Source: Candidatus Zhuqueibacterota bacterium 4484_188 (lineage in GTDB: Bacteria > Calditrichota > Calditrichia > RBG-13-44-9). Taken from it: a DNA stretch of 10,820 nucleotides. The position numbers and the translations under genes are program-made. This document shows, piece after piece, positions 1-6,248 of the stretch. The notes beneath the pieces are model-generated. The model made no database searches and was not told where the DNA came from. It saw nothing but the letters and a program-made list of their open reading frames with translations. The first letter of the stretch is position 1. Each line of letters begins with the position of its first letter. The stretch spans positions 1 through 10,820 of the forward strand of contig MVCZ01000155.1 in assembly GCA_002049825.1 (NCBI GenBank). The letters run 5' to 3'.

Positions 1-186
1 ATGACCAAATTCAAAACCTGCATAGTCAGGACAAAAAAACTGCATAAATCTGTTTCTAAATTATATCAACAGATAGAAAATGTAAAGAATATTTTCAAGA
101 GTCTTCCAAATCGATTTCCTGCCGATCATACCTCCGCCAAAAATAGCATCTGCCGAACCAACCCCGGGCACAATGAAATCGGGGTC
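1..186. other. Unassigned sequence at window start
   Basis: I see no supportable gene here. On the minus strand the frame of the ATPase shard continues open below 187 and reads DPDFIVPGVGSADAIFGGG, followed by MIGRKSIW and an aliphatic stretch, then stops. This does not resemble the expected continuation of an AAA_14 ATPase, so it may be a shard of another gene or non-coding sequence. The plus-strand reading from position 1 has no ribosome-binding context inside the window and no recognisable domain; it lies antisense to the ATPase shard. Confidence 0.4.
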
Positions 187-327
187 AAATTTCTCTTCTT
201 TCACCTCATCAATAAATTAGTGGAGAAGAGTTGTCTTCCCGACACGTCTTGCACCCAGCAATACAACGACTTTATTTGGCTGGAAAAACTTACCGGTATT
301 TTTGATGTGTTCCCGATGAACCGGCAT
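187..327 (-). pseudogene. N-terminal shard of AAA_14/DUF4143-type ATPase
   Basis: Reading from ATG at 325-327, the first 36 codons include the P-loop VVVLLGARRVGKTTLL, which is typical of the AAA_14 (DUF4143-associated) ATPases common in environmental genomes. A TAA at 217-219 interrupts the frame directly after KTTLLH. Beyond it the frame continues FIDEVKEEKF, which fits the helix following Walker A, so the stop looks like a CAA-to-TAA nonsense change. After about residue 47 the similarity to the family ends. Family members are usually around 400 residues, so only about a tenth of a gene remains. No Shine-Dalgarno sequence precedes the ATG. The Walker A call is secure; the exact end of the shard is inferred. 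Confidence 0.72.
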
Positions 328-344
328 TTATATTAATATAGTCA

Positions 345-542
345 GTTAACTGCAGCATGGACAGACTCATGCCGCCCATCATGGAAATGGACAGCGGCTG
401 CAGCAAATGGACAGCGGCTGCAGCATTTCCGAGACTTCGCCCATGGCCAGCGGCAGGAATCCAAAGATGGTCGCCAGGGTGGTCATCAAAATGGGGCGCA
501 GGCGCAGCGCCTGCTCGCCACCGGAAGCAACAACCACCTGCC
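345..542 (-). pseudogene. RND efflux pump inner-membrane fragment, frameshifted
   Basis: The minus strand encodes ALRLRPILMTTLATIFGFLP followed by LAMG, the strongly conserved stretch entering the penultimate transmembrane helices of AcrB/CusA-type RND permeases. The reading continues to EMLQPLSI, then meets an exact 20-bp tandem duplication (385-424) that shifts the frame and brings a stop. Deleting one copy restores PLSISMMGGMSLSML, matching the next conserved RND segment. RND permeases are about 1000-1050 residues; here only about 65 remain. Both ends abut unrelated shards: the response-regulator start at 543 and, after a short gap, the ATPase start at 327. RND and OmpR-type genes commonly share metal or drug efflux operons, so the two shards may come from one ancestral locus. 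Confidence 0.8.
385..424. repeat. Exact 20-bp tandem duplication
   Basis: The 20-mer AAATGGACAGCGGCTGCAGC occurs at 385-404 and again at 405-424 with no mismatch. Because 20 is not a multiple of three, it breaks the RND frame on the minus strand; removing one unit restores the conserved RND sequence on both sides. It is therefore a secondary event in a once-functional reading frame, or an assembly duplication. Confidence 0.95.
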
Positions 543-623
543 CACCTGCCAGCCCTCCTCTTCCAATCCTTTTTTCAGGAATCCTGCCACTTTCGGCTGA
601 TCTTCCACCACTAACAGTTTCAT
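543..623 (-). pseudogene. OmpR-family response regulator, N-terminal shard
   Basis: From ATG at 621-623 the minus strand encodes MKLLVVEDQPKVAGFLKKGL then EEEGWQV. This is the classic first strand and helix of an OmpR/CusR-like receiver domain, including an acidic-pocket pair (Glu7, Asp8). After 27 codons the reading departs from the family: the same frame ends at a TGA (486-488), while the neighbouring frame is RND permease sequence. The phosphoacceptor aspartate, the rest of the receiver and the winged-helix DNA-binding domain (about 200 residues) are absent. The join to the RND shard is immediate, without spacer. It cannot encode a working regulator. Confidence 0.78.
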
Positions 624-792
624 CGCATTACAGAAATTATTCAGCTCCCGTTATTTTGAATATAGTTTACAGAATTACCAGGAGAATCTCAACACTTAAT
701 TCGCAGCGTTAGCACAACTGACAACCAAAAGAATATGTTGATAAAAGAGAGTGAATTTCTTACTTTGATCCCAACAAATTTATGGAGGCTTC
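624..792. other. Non-coding leader between shards and usp gene
   Basis: This AT-richer stretch separates the divergent response-regulator shard and the plus-strand usp gene. No domain is recognisable on either strand. The only site I support is a Shine-Dalgarno sequence GGAGG at 784-788, four bases before the usp ATG. A promoter for usp is expected here, but I find no convincing -35/-10 pair. Confidence 0.5.
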
Positions 793-1047
793 ATGAAAAT
801 CGAACACATACTGGTGCCGGTAGATTTTAGCCAGTTCTCCGAAGTTGTTATTCATTACGCATTTCAAATAGCGCTGCAGTATAGTGCGCGGTTAACCCTT
901 TTCCATGCGGTTATTCTTTTTCAAGATGATGTGGACGAAGAGCAGCGCCTGGATGAATATCAGCAACTCCTTGCTTTGCGGGAAGAACGTATTGCTGTCC
1001 AGATGCAGCACCATCTCGAGGAATATCTCCATCGGATGTCATTTTAG
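793..1047 (+). CDS. Universal stress protein, first domain, N-terminal part (broken)
   Basis: Starts at ATG 793 with GGAGG four bases upstream. The 84 codons begin MKIEHILVPVDFSQFSEVVI, the first strand and helix of a UspA domain, and continue through the second strand (ARLTLFHAV) and a long helix. The frame then runs into a TAG at 1045-1047. A Usp domain is about 140-150 residues, so this is only its first half. The missing second half is present downstream in another frame (1023-1208), and a complete second Usp domain follows at 1222. The original product was probably a two-domain cytoplasmic Usp of roughly 290 residues. About 20-25 residues normally found between the long helix and the ISPSDVI segment appear to be lost at the break near 1018. 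Confidence 0.75.
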   Translation: MKIEHILVPVDFSQFSEVVIHYAFQIALQYSARLTLFHAVILFQDDVDEEQRLDEYQQLLALREERIAVQMQHHLEEYLHRMSF

Positions 1048-1144
1048 AATACCTGAACACGAACCAGGTTGATATAATTCAGAGAGGAATATCTCCATCG
1101 GATGTCATTTTGGAATACCTGAACACGAACCAGGTTGATATAAT
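1018..1144 (+). repeat. 61-bp direct duplication, 66-bp period, in usp
   Basis: Positions 1018-1078 recur at 1084-1144 with one difference, A at 1046 against G at 1112. In the usp reading frame of this region the period of 66 is in phase, so the peptide ISPSDVILEYLNTNQVDII is encoded twice, joined by QRG. The single difference is TTA versus TTG, a silent leucine change. The first copy is joined to the upstream usp segment out of frame and so creates the TAG stop. Confidence 0.93.
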
Positions 1145-1215
1145 CGTAATGGGGACGCACGGACGCGCGGGACTGCGGCATCTGCTTTTAGGAAGTGTAG
1201 CCGAAAAGGTGGGAC
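1023..1215 (+). pseudogene. Usp first domain, displaced C-terminal half
   Basis: In the frame starting ATA at 1023 the plus strand encodes the second half of the first Usp domain. The duplicated ISPSDVILEYLNTNQVDII block is followed by VMGTHGRAGLRHLLLGSVAE. The latter contains the canonical nucleotide-binding pattern G-x2-G-x9-G-S, so this domain was probably an ATP-binding Usp of the MJ0577 type. The frame is lost at a 13-bp tandem duplication (1203-1228); deleting one 13-bp unit joins it exactly to the second domain's frame at 1222. There is no start codon with a ribosome-binding site of its own, so I treat it as an internal piece of the broken gene. Confidence 0.78.
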
Positions 1216-1228
1216 GAAAAGGTGGGAC
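1203..1228 (+). repeat. Exact 13-bp tandem duplication in usp
   Basis: GAAAAGGTGGGAC is present at 1203-1215 and again at 1216-1228. The extra 13 bases shift the frame between the first and second Usp domains. With one unit removed the reading is AEKVGRFSAVPVLTVHR, a continuous and typical end of a Usp domain, running into the second domain. Confidence 0.95.
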
Positions 1229-1719
1229 GTTTTTCTGCGGTACCGGTGCTCACGGTACACCGTTCCATTCAGAACTTCCAGATTAAGAAATTGCTGGTAC
1301 CGATAGATTTCTCCCCCTATTCCAAACAGGCAACCGAATACGCCATTTCTTTAGCGAGAAATTTTAACGCCAGCATCACTTTTTTGCACGTGGTCGAGCA
1401 GGAAATTTTCCCGCCCTTCTATGCATCGGGGGTCGAATCTGTCTTCGAAATTGACCCTGACCTGGACAAGCGGGTTATTGAGAATATGAATGAATTTCTT
1501 TCCGAACAATTAGACGGTCACATCGAGACCAGTTACATTGTGCGCGAGGGAAAATCGCATAAAGAAATTGTGGATTTTGCCAGGGAAGACAAATCGGACA
1601 TGATTGTTATCGCCTCCCACGGTCTCACCGGTTTGGACTATATTTTGTTGGGAAGCACTACCGAGAAGGTCATTCGCTGGGCAAAATGCCCGGTGTTAAC
1701 CGTAAAAAGAAAATCGTAA
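1222..1719 (+). CDS. Universal stress protein, second domain
   Basis: A complete Usp domain of about 145 residues. It begins IKKLLVPIDFSPYSKQATEY, has the middle helix with EMNEFL-like amphipathic character, and ends with IASHGLTGLDYILLGSTTEK followed by a PVLTVKRK terminus. The nucleotide-binding pattern is G-x2-G-x9-G-S with alanine in the first glycine position, so ATP binding may be weaker than in the first domain. The nominal start is GTG at 1222, inside the 13-bp duplication; the first 17 or so residues (FSAVPVLTVH) are really the end of the preceding Usp domain. If translated alone the GTG is a doubtful start, since no good ribosome-binding site stands before it. Usp proteins are cytoplasmic and linked to stress survival; no specific target can be read from sequence. 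Confidence 0.8.
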   Translation: MGRFSAVPVLTVHRSIQNFQIKKLLVPIDFSPYSKQATEYAISLARNFNASITFLHVVEQEIFPPFYASGVESVFEIDPDLDKRVIENMNEFLSEQLDGHIETSYIVREGKSHKEIVDFAREDKSDMIVIASHGLTGLDYILLGSTTEKVIRWAKCPVLTVKRKS

Positions 1720-1811
1720 ACCTATTTCCGGTGCGGACAAATCCACAGGAAACGGGAAAGAAATCTATCTACGAAATAGTGTCTGTCCGGAAGTACATAA
1801 ACTTTGTGTTC
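1720..1811. other. Convergent spacer with possible IS-end remnant
   Basis: This spacer lies between the plus-strand usp gene and the minus-strand hybrid kinase gene. At 1777-1794 it contains TAGTGTCTGTCCGGAAGT, which has the look of an insertion-sequence terminal repeat (resemblance from memory, not searched). The neighbouring receiver domain ends abnormally at 1812. No mate repeat or transposase is visible in the window. I see no clear rho-independent terminator for either gene. Confidence 0.35.
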
Positions 1812-3782
1812 TCAATGGTCGTTGTGAACCTGGAAGGGTTTCCTCATAAAGCCATCCGCTCCTTCGCGCAGGATTTCATCCAGGTCTTCCCGCTGCGAAT
1901 AACCGCTGATGATGAAAATTTTCTGTTTGGGATTAATCTTTTTAATTTCGATAAAAGCAGCCCGTCCATCCATTACCGGCATCACCATATCCAGAATTAC
2001 CAGGTCAATCTCATCTTTTCGGCGCAGGTAAACATCCACCCCATCGCGACCGTTTCCGGCGGTGTAAACCTTGAACCCATACATCTCCATTATTTCTTTC
2101 ATCATGCTGCGGATGTTGTATTCATCATCAACTACCAGAATGGTGGGCTGTGTCTTTTTCGACGCGCGGGTTTTCTTTTCCGTTTCGACCACCGGCGTTT
2201 CCACCGGTTTTTTTTGCCTGATCGGCAAGTAGACGTACACGGCAGTATATTCACCAATTTTGCTGTCAATGAAAATCTCGCCTTTCATGTCCTTGACAAT
2301 GTTATAAGCAATAAACAGTCCCAATCCCACACCTTCGTTTTTAATTTTGGTTGAATAAAACGGTTTAAAAACCTGCGGCAGGCTCTGCTCCGATATTCCG
2401 CTCCCGTTATCACGGATGCACAATTCGGCGTATTCCCCGGCAGGAAGATAAAATTTTTTTCCCCGTAAAATGCCGCTCTTCCGATGGTTGACATAAGTAG
2501 TAATAAACTGAATTTCCGGCGATTCCCGGTCTTTCAAAGCTGCCAAACTGTTATCGATTAAAATCTTCAACAGTTGCCTTAATCTCAGCGGGTAATAGGT
2601 AATCGCCTTTAACCCCGAATCTAATTGAGTTTTTATCGCAACTTCGGGTGGTTTTTCATTTTTAAGCAACATAGTATATGCTTTAACCATTTTATTCAGA
2701 CTGCCCTGTTCCGGAATTTCGAAATCCTCCAGATCGTAATTCAGGAATTTGCGAATCAGGTTGGAGGAGCGCTGGGCAGCCTTTTCCATAGAAGCAAGCT
2801 GAATCTGGTACGGATGTTCCGCTCTCAGGCTGGTACGAAGTAAACTGATATTGGGCACAATGATAGTGAGCAAATTATTGAACTCACCGACCAGGGTTCT
2901 GGAAAACTGATCCAGTTCATCCAACATTTCCGACTGTCGCAGATACAATTCCTTATAATAAACCTGGGTAATATCGATGGCAAAAATGAGCAATAAGTTG
3001 AAGCGATCCTGCAATTCTATCCGGCTGATGTAATATTCCAATATGTGTTTTGTTCCACCATCCTCTTCCATTGGTGAGCGGAAATATTGGACTTGTCCTT
3101 CTTCAGCTTCTTCCAGTGCTTTCTTAAAACCGGTACGAAATGAGCGGGGAATAAACTGGGACTTAAGACTGGAGAAGTAATAATGCTGGTAAACCAACAA
3201 GGCAATTACACCGACATTTAAATTCACAAAGGAAAGTTGATTTAGCTCGAACGGTTCTTCTTGGCGGATGAGAAATCCAATGCCAAAAGATTTGCCGCGA
3301 ACTTTGATGGGAAAGAGAATAATTGATTTTGCCTGCAAGATATCCCAGTGAATTTTATCGCGGTAAAACTGCTGCACATCACTGATAAGATAGGCCATGT
3401 CACGGTCTTTAATCAGCGAAGATAAAATTTCCACATCGGGGCTATCAATAAATTTTTTATAAACCTCTAACTGGTCGCTTCGATTGGTAATCACCGTATA
3501 TTCAGGATCATTGTCTCTAAGCTTAAACACGATAAATCCATGGTCGTATTTCAGATTCCGATAGAGGAAATCGAACAGGGTAAGAATCATTTTGTCCGAT
3601 TCCTTAAAACTGATTACACTCCGCTGAAAATCAATAAGCTCCGAAAGAACATCGATGTGTCGAATAAATGAGTTAAAATTATTTTCCAGAGTGTCAAAAG
3701 TGGTTTTTACATACTGCTCCAGCATTTCTAATTCTTTTGAAATACTTTTCAGTTCGGTGAAAACTTCCGAATTTTTCTCCAT
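1812..3782 (-). CDS. GAF-PAS hybrid histidine kinase-like protein lacking the H-box histidine
   Basis: This is a soluble protein of 656 residues. Order: coiled-coil-like N-terminus (1-55), GAF-like domain (60-205), PAS-like segment (230-280), dimerisation helices (about 286-345), HATPase_c domain (about 400-520) and receiver (547-652). The ATPase motifs are good: N411 in LIDNSLAAL, DNGSGI 458-463, FKPFYSTK, GVGLGLF 484-490. The H-box reads LVGEFNNLLTII where the family has AHDFNNLL; Gly299 occupies the histidine position, so canonical autophosphorylation is not expected. The receiver keeps DD 552-553, D598, S626 and K648 but stops at KPFQVHNDH, without its last helix. The ATG at 3782 has no spaced ribosome-binding site, and the frame stays open upstream to 3854, so the true N-terminus is probably longer and was lost at the junction with the HDOD gene. 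Either a phospho-receiving adaptor or a decayed kinase. Confidence 0.85.
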   Translation of the reverse strand: MEKNSEVFTELKSISKELEMLEQYVKTTFDTLENNFNSFIRHIDVLSELIDFQRSVISFKESDKMILTLFDFLYRNLKYDHGFIVFKLRDNDPEYTVITNRSDQLEVYKKFIDSPDVEILSSLIKDRDMAYLISDVQQFYRDKIHWDILQAKSIILFPIKVRGKSFGIGFLIRQEEPFELNQLSFVNLNVGVIALLVYQHYYFSSLKSQFIPRSFRTGFKKALEEAEEGQVQYFRSPMEEDGGTKHILEYYISRIELQDRFNLLLIFAIDITQVYYKELYLRQSEMLDELDQFSRTLVGEFNNLLTIIVPNISLLRTSLRAEHPYQIQLASMEKAAQRSSNLIRKFLNYDLEDFEIPEQGSLNKMVKAYTMLLKNEKPPEVAIKTQLDSGLKAITYYPLRLRQLLKILIDNSLAALKDRESPEIQFITTYVNHRKSGILRGKKFYLPAGEYAELCIRDNGSGISEQSLPQVFKPFYSTKIKNEGVGLGLFIAYNIVKDMKGEIFIDSKIGEYTAVYVYLPIRQKKPVETPVVETEKKTRASKKTQPTILVVDDEYNIRSMMKEIMEMYGFKVYTAGNGRDGVDVYLRRKDEIDLVILDMVMPVMDGRAAFIEIKKINPKQKIFIISGYSQREDLDEILREGADGFMRKPFQVHNDH

Positions 3783-4510
3783 CTTCTTGATGGATTTAAT
3801 CGTATTCTCAAAATATTGAATGATACTGGTCTGAAACGTATCCAGGGAGAAATATCATTTTCTCCAGTATATAAATCAGGTTCGTGATGATATTCAATAC
3901 TAGCGACGGTCGAGGCAGGCAAATGCCACTTTTCCAGCAGCCGGGCACCTACCTCGGCATGGGTAAACGAGAAAAATTTTTTCTCAAACTGATAAATCTG
4001 TTTTTGCTCCTGCCGACTTTTTTCCTGAAGAAGGTAATAATCCTCACCCATATTTTCAAACAAAACTAATTTTCCTATGTCGTGCAGTAATCCGCTCACA
4101 TAGAGAAAATCTTTGTTTTCCGGGTCGTAGTTATCAGCCAGCGATTTCAGTACGATCCCGGTTACCAGCGAATGCTTCCATTGTGCCGCAACATCAATAT
4201 ACTTATTGGATTGAAAACCCCGGTACACACTAAAAATCGACAGAGAAACGGCAATGTCTTTGAGCAGGTTAAACCCCAGGATTACAATTGCCCGGTCCAG
4301 GGAATAGATGGTGCGCGGGTAATTAAAATAACTGGAATTGGCGACTTTCAGAATCTGTGCGGTTAAGCTTTGGTCGCTGGAAACCACTTTCACCAGTCGG
4401 GGAATAGGGATTTCCTTATCCGAACATAATTGAATTACTTCAAAAGCCACCGTGTTAATCGTAGGTAGTTTTTCCACCTGGTTGATAAGCATCTCAACTG
4501 AATCGGTCAT
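3749..4510 (-). CDS. HDOD-domain signalling protein, C-terminus truncated
   Basis: The start is ATG at 4510, preceded by GAGGAAAAG at good spacing; in-frame extension to a TTG at 4555 is possible but lacks such a site. Residues from about 8 to 220 form one HDOD domain: LPTINTVAFEVIQL, SLTAQILKVANSSYF, the GLLHDIGKLVLF motif, FTHAEVGARLLEKWHLP and IEYHHEPDLY. HDOD proteins act as regulatory output modules in the cytoplasm, often without confirmed hydrolase activity. After ENDIS the reading becomes basic and low-complexity (RLNPSRRWRKIRKFSPN) and ends at 3749. Meanwhile the neighbouring frame takes up the hybrid-kinase N-terminus, overlapping by 34 bases. The usual tail after the HH motif is missing, so the last 30 or so residues are probably frame-shifted. 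Its output target is unknown; the adjacent hybrid kinase is the obvious partner. Confidence 0.82.
   Translation of the reverse strand: MTDSVEMLINQVEKLPTINTVAFEVIQLCSDKEIPIPRLVKVVSSDQSLTAQILKVANSSYFNYPRTIYSLDRAIVILGFNLLKDIAVSLSIFSVYRGFQSNKYIDVAAQWKHSLVTGIVLKSLADNYDPENKDFLYVSGLLHDIGKLVLFENMGEDYYLLQEKSRQEQKQIYQFEKKFFSFTHAEVGARLLEKWHLPASTVASIEYHHEPDLYTGENDISPWIRFRPVSFNILRIRLNPSRRWRKIRKFSPN
3846..3865. repeat. Perfect 7-bp inverted repeat at HDOD/kinase junction
   Basis: GGAGAAA (3846-3852) and TTTCTCC (3859-3865) form a perfect stem around a six-base loop. The hairpin sits at the point where the HDOD frame stops matching its family and the hybrid-kinase frame opens, so it may have promoted slippage or deletion. 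It lacks a following T-tract and lies in coding sequence, so I do not call it a terminator. Confidence 0.7.
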
Positions 4511-4664
4511 TCTTTTCCTCAAGTATAACGTGCGAGAAAAAACTACTTCATCCAATTTTAATATCGATATAATTTGAGATAACTTTATGGAATAATATTA
4601 AATAGAACCGTTTTGTAGGATTTGTAAATTGTGCAAATCCTGAGCTCCGGGAGGTGGAAATCGG
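4511..4664 (-). promoter_or_regulatory. AT-rich gap before the HDOD gene, likely promoter region
   Basis: This region separates the NtrC-type regulator stop (4665) from the HDOD start. The half nearest the HDOD gene is very AT-rich, including TTTAATATTATT and AAATTATATCGATATT on the minus strand. That suits a promoter, but no single -35/-10 pair stands out. A Shine-Dalgarno sequence GAGGAAAAG precedes the ATG at 4510. It suggests that HDOD and the hybrid kinase form a transcription unit separate from the upstream two-component genes. Confidence 0.4.
4617..4641. repeat. Perfect 8-bp dyad downstream of the NtrC-type gene
   Basis: AGGATTTG (4617-4624) and CAAATCCT (4634-4641) form a perfect inverted repeat with a nine-base loop, just after the regulator's stop codon and upstream of the HDOD gene. 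No run of T follows on either strand, so a rho-independent terminator is poorly supported. It could equally be an operator for the HDOD transcription unit. Confidence 0.55.
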
Positions 4665-6047
4665 TTATAAATTGTATTTCGTCACTTTGTTTCGAAGGGT
4701 ACGTAGGGTAAATCCCAACTTTTTCGCCGCCTGGGTTTTGTTTCCGTCGCTTGCTTCCAGTGCCTGACGAATAATTTCCCGTTCGTACATGTCGAGCCGC
4801 TCACGGTAGTTCATGTCCTGATTCTCCTCCTGGGGCAAAATTTGTTTCACTCTCTTCAACATAATTTCTTCACCGCGTGCCTGGAGATAGCCGGGCAGGT
4901 CACCTACCTGAATGATTTCGCCTTCAGCCATTACCACGGCATTTTCAATCGCATTTTCCAGTTCACGCACATTTCCGGGCCAGTGGTACTGCAGCAATTG
5001 GTCCCGTGCCGCCTGCGAGACTCCTTTTATTTCCCGCTGGTTTTTCTTGATATACTTGTTCAAAAAATAATCAATCAGCGGACCAATATCTTCCGGATGT
5101 TCACGCAACGGCGGCACAATAATCGGGATAACATTTAAGCGGTAATACAGGTCTTCCCGGAATCGCCCATCTTCCAACGCTTTCTCCAGGTTCGAGTTAG
5201 TGGCGGCAATCAGACGGACATTAACCGAAATATTTTCAATCCCGCCAACCCGGCTGAAGGTTTGTTCCTGCAAGACCCGCAGCAATTTTGCCTGAACCCC
5301 CGAAGGTAACTCTCCAATCTCGTCCAGAAACAATGTTCCCTCGTGCGCAACTTCAAATTTGCCTTTTTTGCTTTTGTACGCGCCGGTAAACGCTCCTTTT
5401 TCATGCCCGAATAACTCGCTCTCCAACAGGGGTTCCGGAATGGAAGCACAATTTATTTCCACCAACGGTTTATCTTTGCGGCTGCTCTGGAAGTGAATAG
5501 CGCGGGCAATCAACTCCTTTCCCGTGCCGCTCTCTCCGCGCAGCAAAACGGTGGCGTCGGTACGGGCAACTTTCATCACCTTGCGGAAAACTTCTTGCAT
5601 GCGCCCGCTAATTCCGATGATGTTTTCAAAACTGTAGGTCTTTTGCAGCTTATCTTTCAGGCTGATATTTTCGCTGATCAGTTCCTGTTCTTTCAATGCC
5701 CGGCGAATCACAATCAGCAATTCTTCCAGGTCAATCGGTTTGGTTAAATAATCAAAGATGCCCATCTTCATCGCATGTACTGCATTTTTCACCGATCCGA
5801 ACGCAGTCATCATAATTATCTTAATCTCCGGGTTCTTTTGAATAATAATTTCCGAAACCTCCAGTCCGTCTTTATCCGGTAATAAAAAATCTATGAGCAC
5901 CAAATTAAATGTATGATTGTTTATCGCGGCAAGCGCCTCGCTGCCGTTTTTGGCTTTGGTAATCAGAAATTTTTCCTGCTCTAATATTTCAGCGAGACCT
6001 TCCAGCGTGTTTAGATCGTCTTCAACCAGTAAAATTTTTTCTTTCAT
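4665..6047 (-). CDS. NtrC-family sigma-54-dependent response regulator
   Basis: Intact 460-residue regulator of the AtoC/ZraR type. Receiver (1-115): acidic pair D10-D11, phosphoacceptor D53, T81 and K103. AAA+ domain (about 140-370): Walker A GESGTGKE 171-178, the sigma-54 contact loop GAFTGA 218-223, Walker B FLDE 240-243, arginine-finger segment GRFREDLYYRLN 294-305 and WPGNVREL 356-363. A Fis-type helix-turn-helix lies at the C-terminus (GNKTQAAKKLGFTLRTLRNK, 435-454). ATG at 6047 follows AGAAGGA with suitable spacing. By family knowledge, phosphorylation by a partner kinase drives ATP hydrolysis that opens sigma-54 promoters; the dCache kinase directly upstream on the same strand is the natural partner. 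Length and all motifs are normal, in contrast with the broken genes on both sides. Its target promoters are not visible; I found no -24/-12 site in the window. Confidence 0.95.
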   Translation of the reverse strand: MKEKILLVEDDLNTLEGLAEILEQEKFLITKAKNGSEALAAINNHTFNLVLIDFLLPDKDGLEVSEIIIQKNPEIKIIMMTAFGSVKNAVHAMKMGIFDYLTKPIDLEELLIVIRRALKEQELISENISLKDKLQKTYSFENIIGISGRMQEVFRKVMKVARTDATVLLRGESGTGKELIARAIHFQSSRKDKPLVEINCASIPEPLLESELFGHEKGAFTGAYKSKKGKFEVAHEGTLFLDEIGELPSGVQAKLLRVLQEQTFSRVGGIENISVNVRLIAATNSNLEKALEDGRFREDLYYRLNVIPIIVPPLREHPEDIGPLIDYFLNKYIKKNQREIKGVSQAARDQLLQYHWPGNVRELENAIENAVVMAEGEIIQVGDLPGYLQARGEEIMLKRVKQILPQEENQDMNYRERLDMYEREIIRQALEASDGNKTQAAKKLGFTLRTLRNKVTKYNL

Positions 6048-6248
6048 TATTCTTATTCCTTCTATTTACAAAGTGTATTTTACTCCCGTACACTCCGCAA
6101 AAATTGGTGTTCAGGAAACGGCAACCACCGCTCAATACGAGACTCCGGGAAAACTTTTGCCACGAAATCGCCAGTCAATGAATCTATCGCGCCCCATTTG
6201 CCGTGTTTTACCCGCTCCGATGGCGCGCCCTTCCTCCACCCCCTGCTT
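6048..6248. other. Unexplained gap between kinase and regulator genes
   Basis: Two hundred bases separate the kinase stop from the regulator start, unusually wide for a kinase-regulator pair. The region is GC-rich near the kinase and AT-rich near 6050-6075. In frame with the kinase stop there is an open run of about 40 codons that begins with a possible GTG and includes MGRDRFIDWRFRGKSFPGVS. I recognise no domain and do not call it a gene. It may hold a secondary promoter for the regulator. Confidence 0.35.

Noticed and set aside
1..336. Plus-strand open frame from the window edge
   Set aside because: It lies opposite the Walker A ATPase shard, has no domain-like pattern, and is explained as antisense to that shard.
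4617..4641. Rho-independent terminator for the NtrC-type gene
   Set aside because: The stem is only 8 bp, AT-rich, with a nine-base loop and no T-tract on either strand; kept only as a dyad.
4625..4664. Sigma-54 promoter before the HDOD gene
   Set aside because: A GG...TTGCA arrangement exists on the minus strand, but the GG-to-GC spacing is 12 instead of the required 10 bases.
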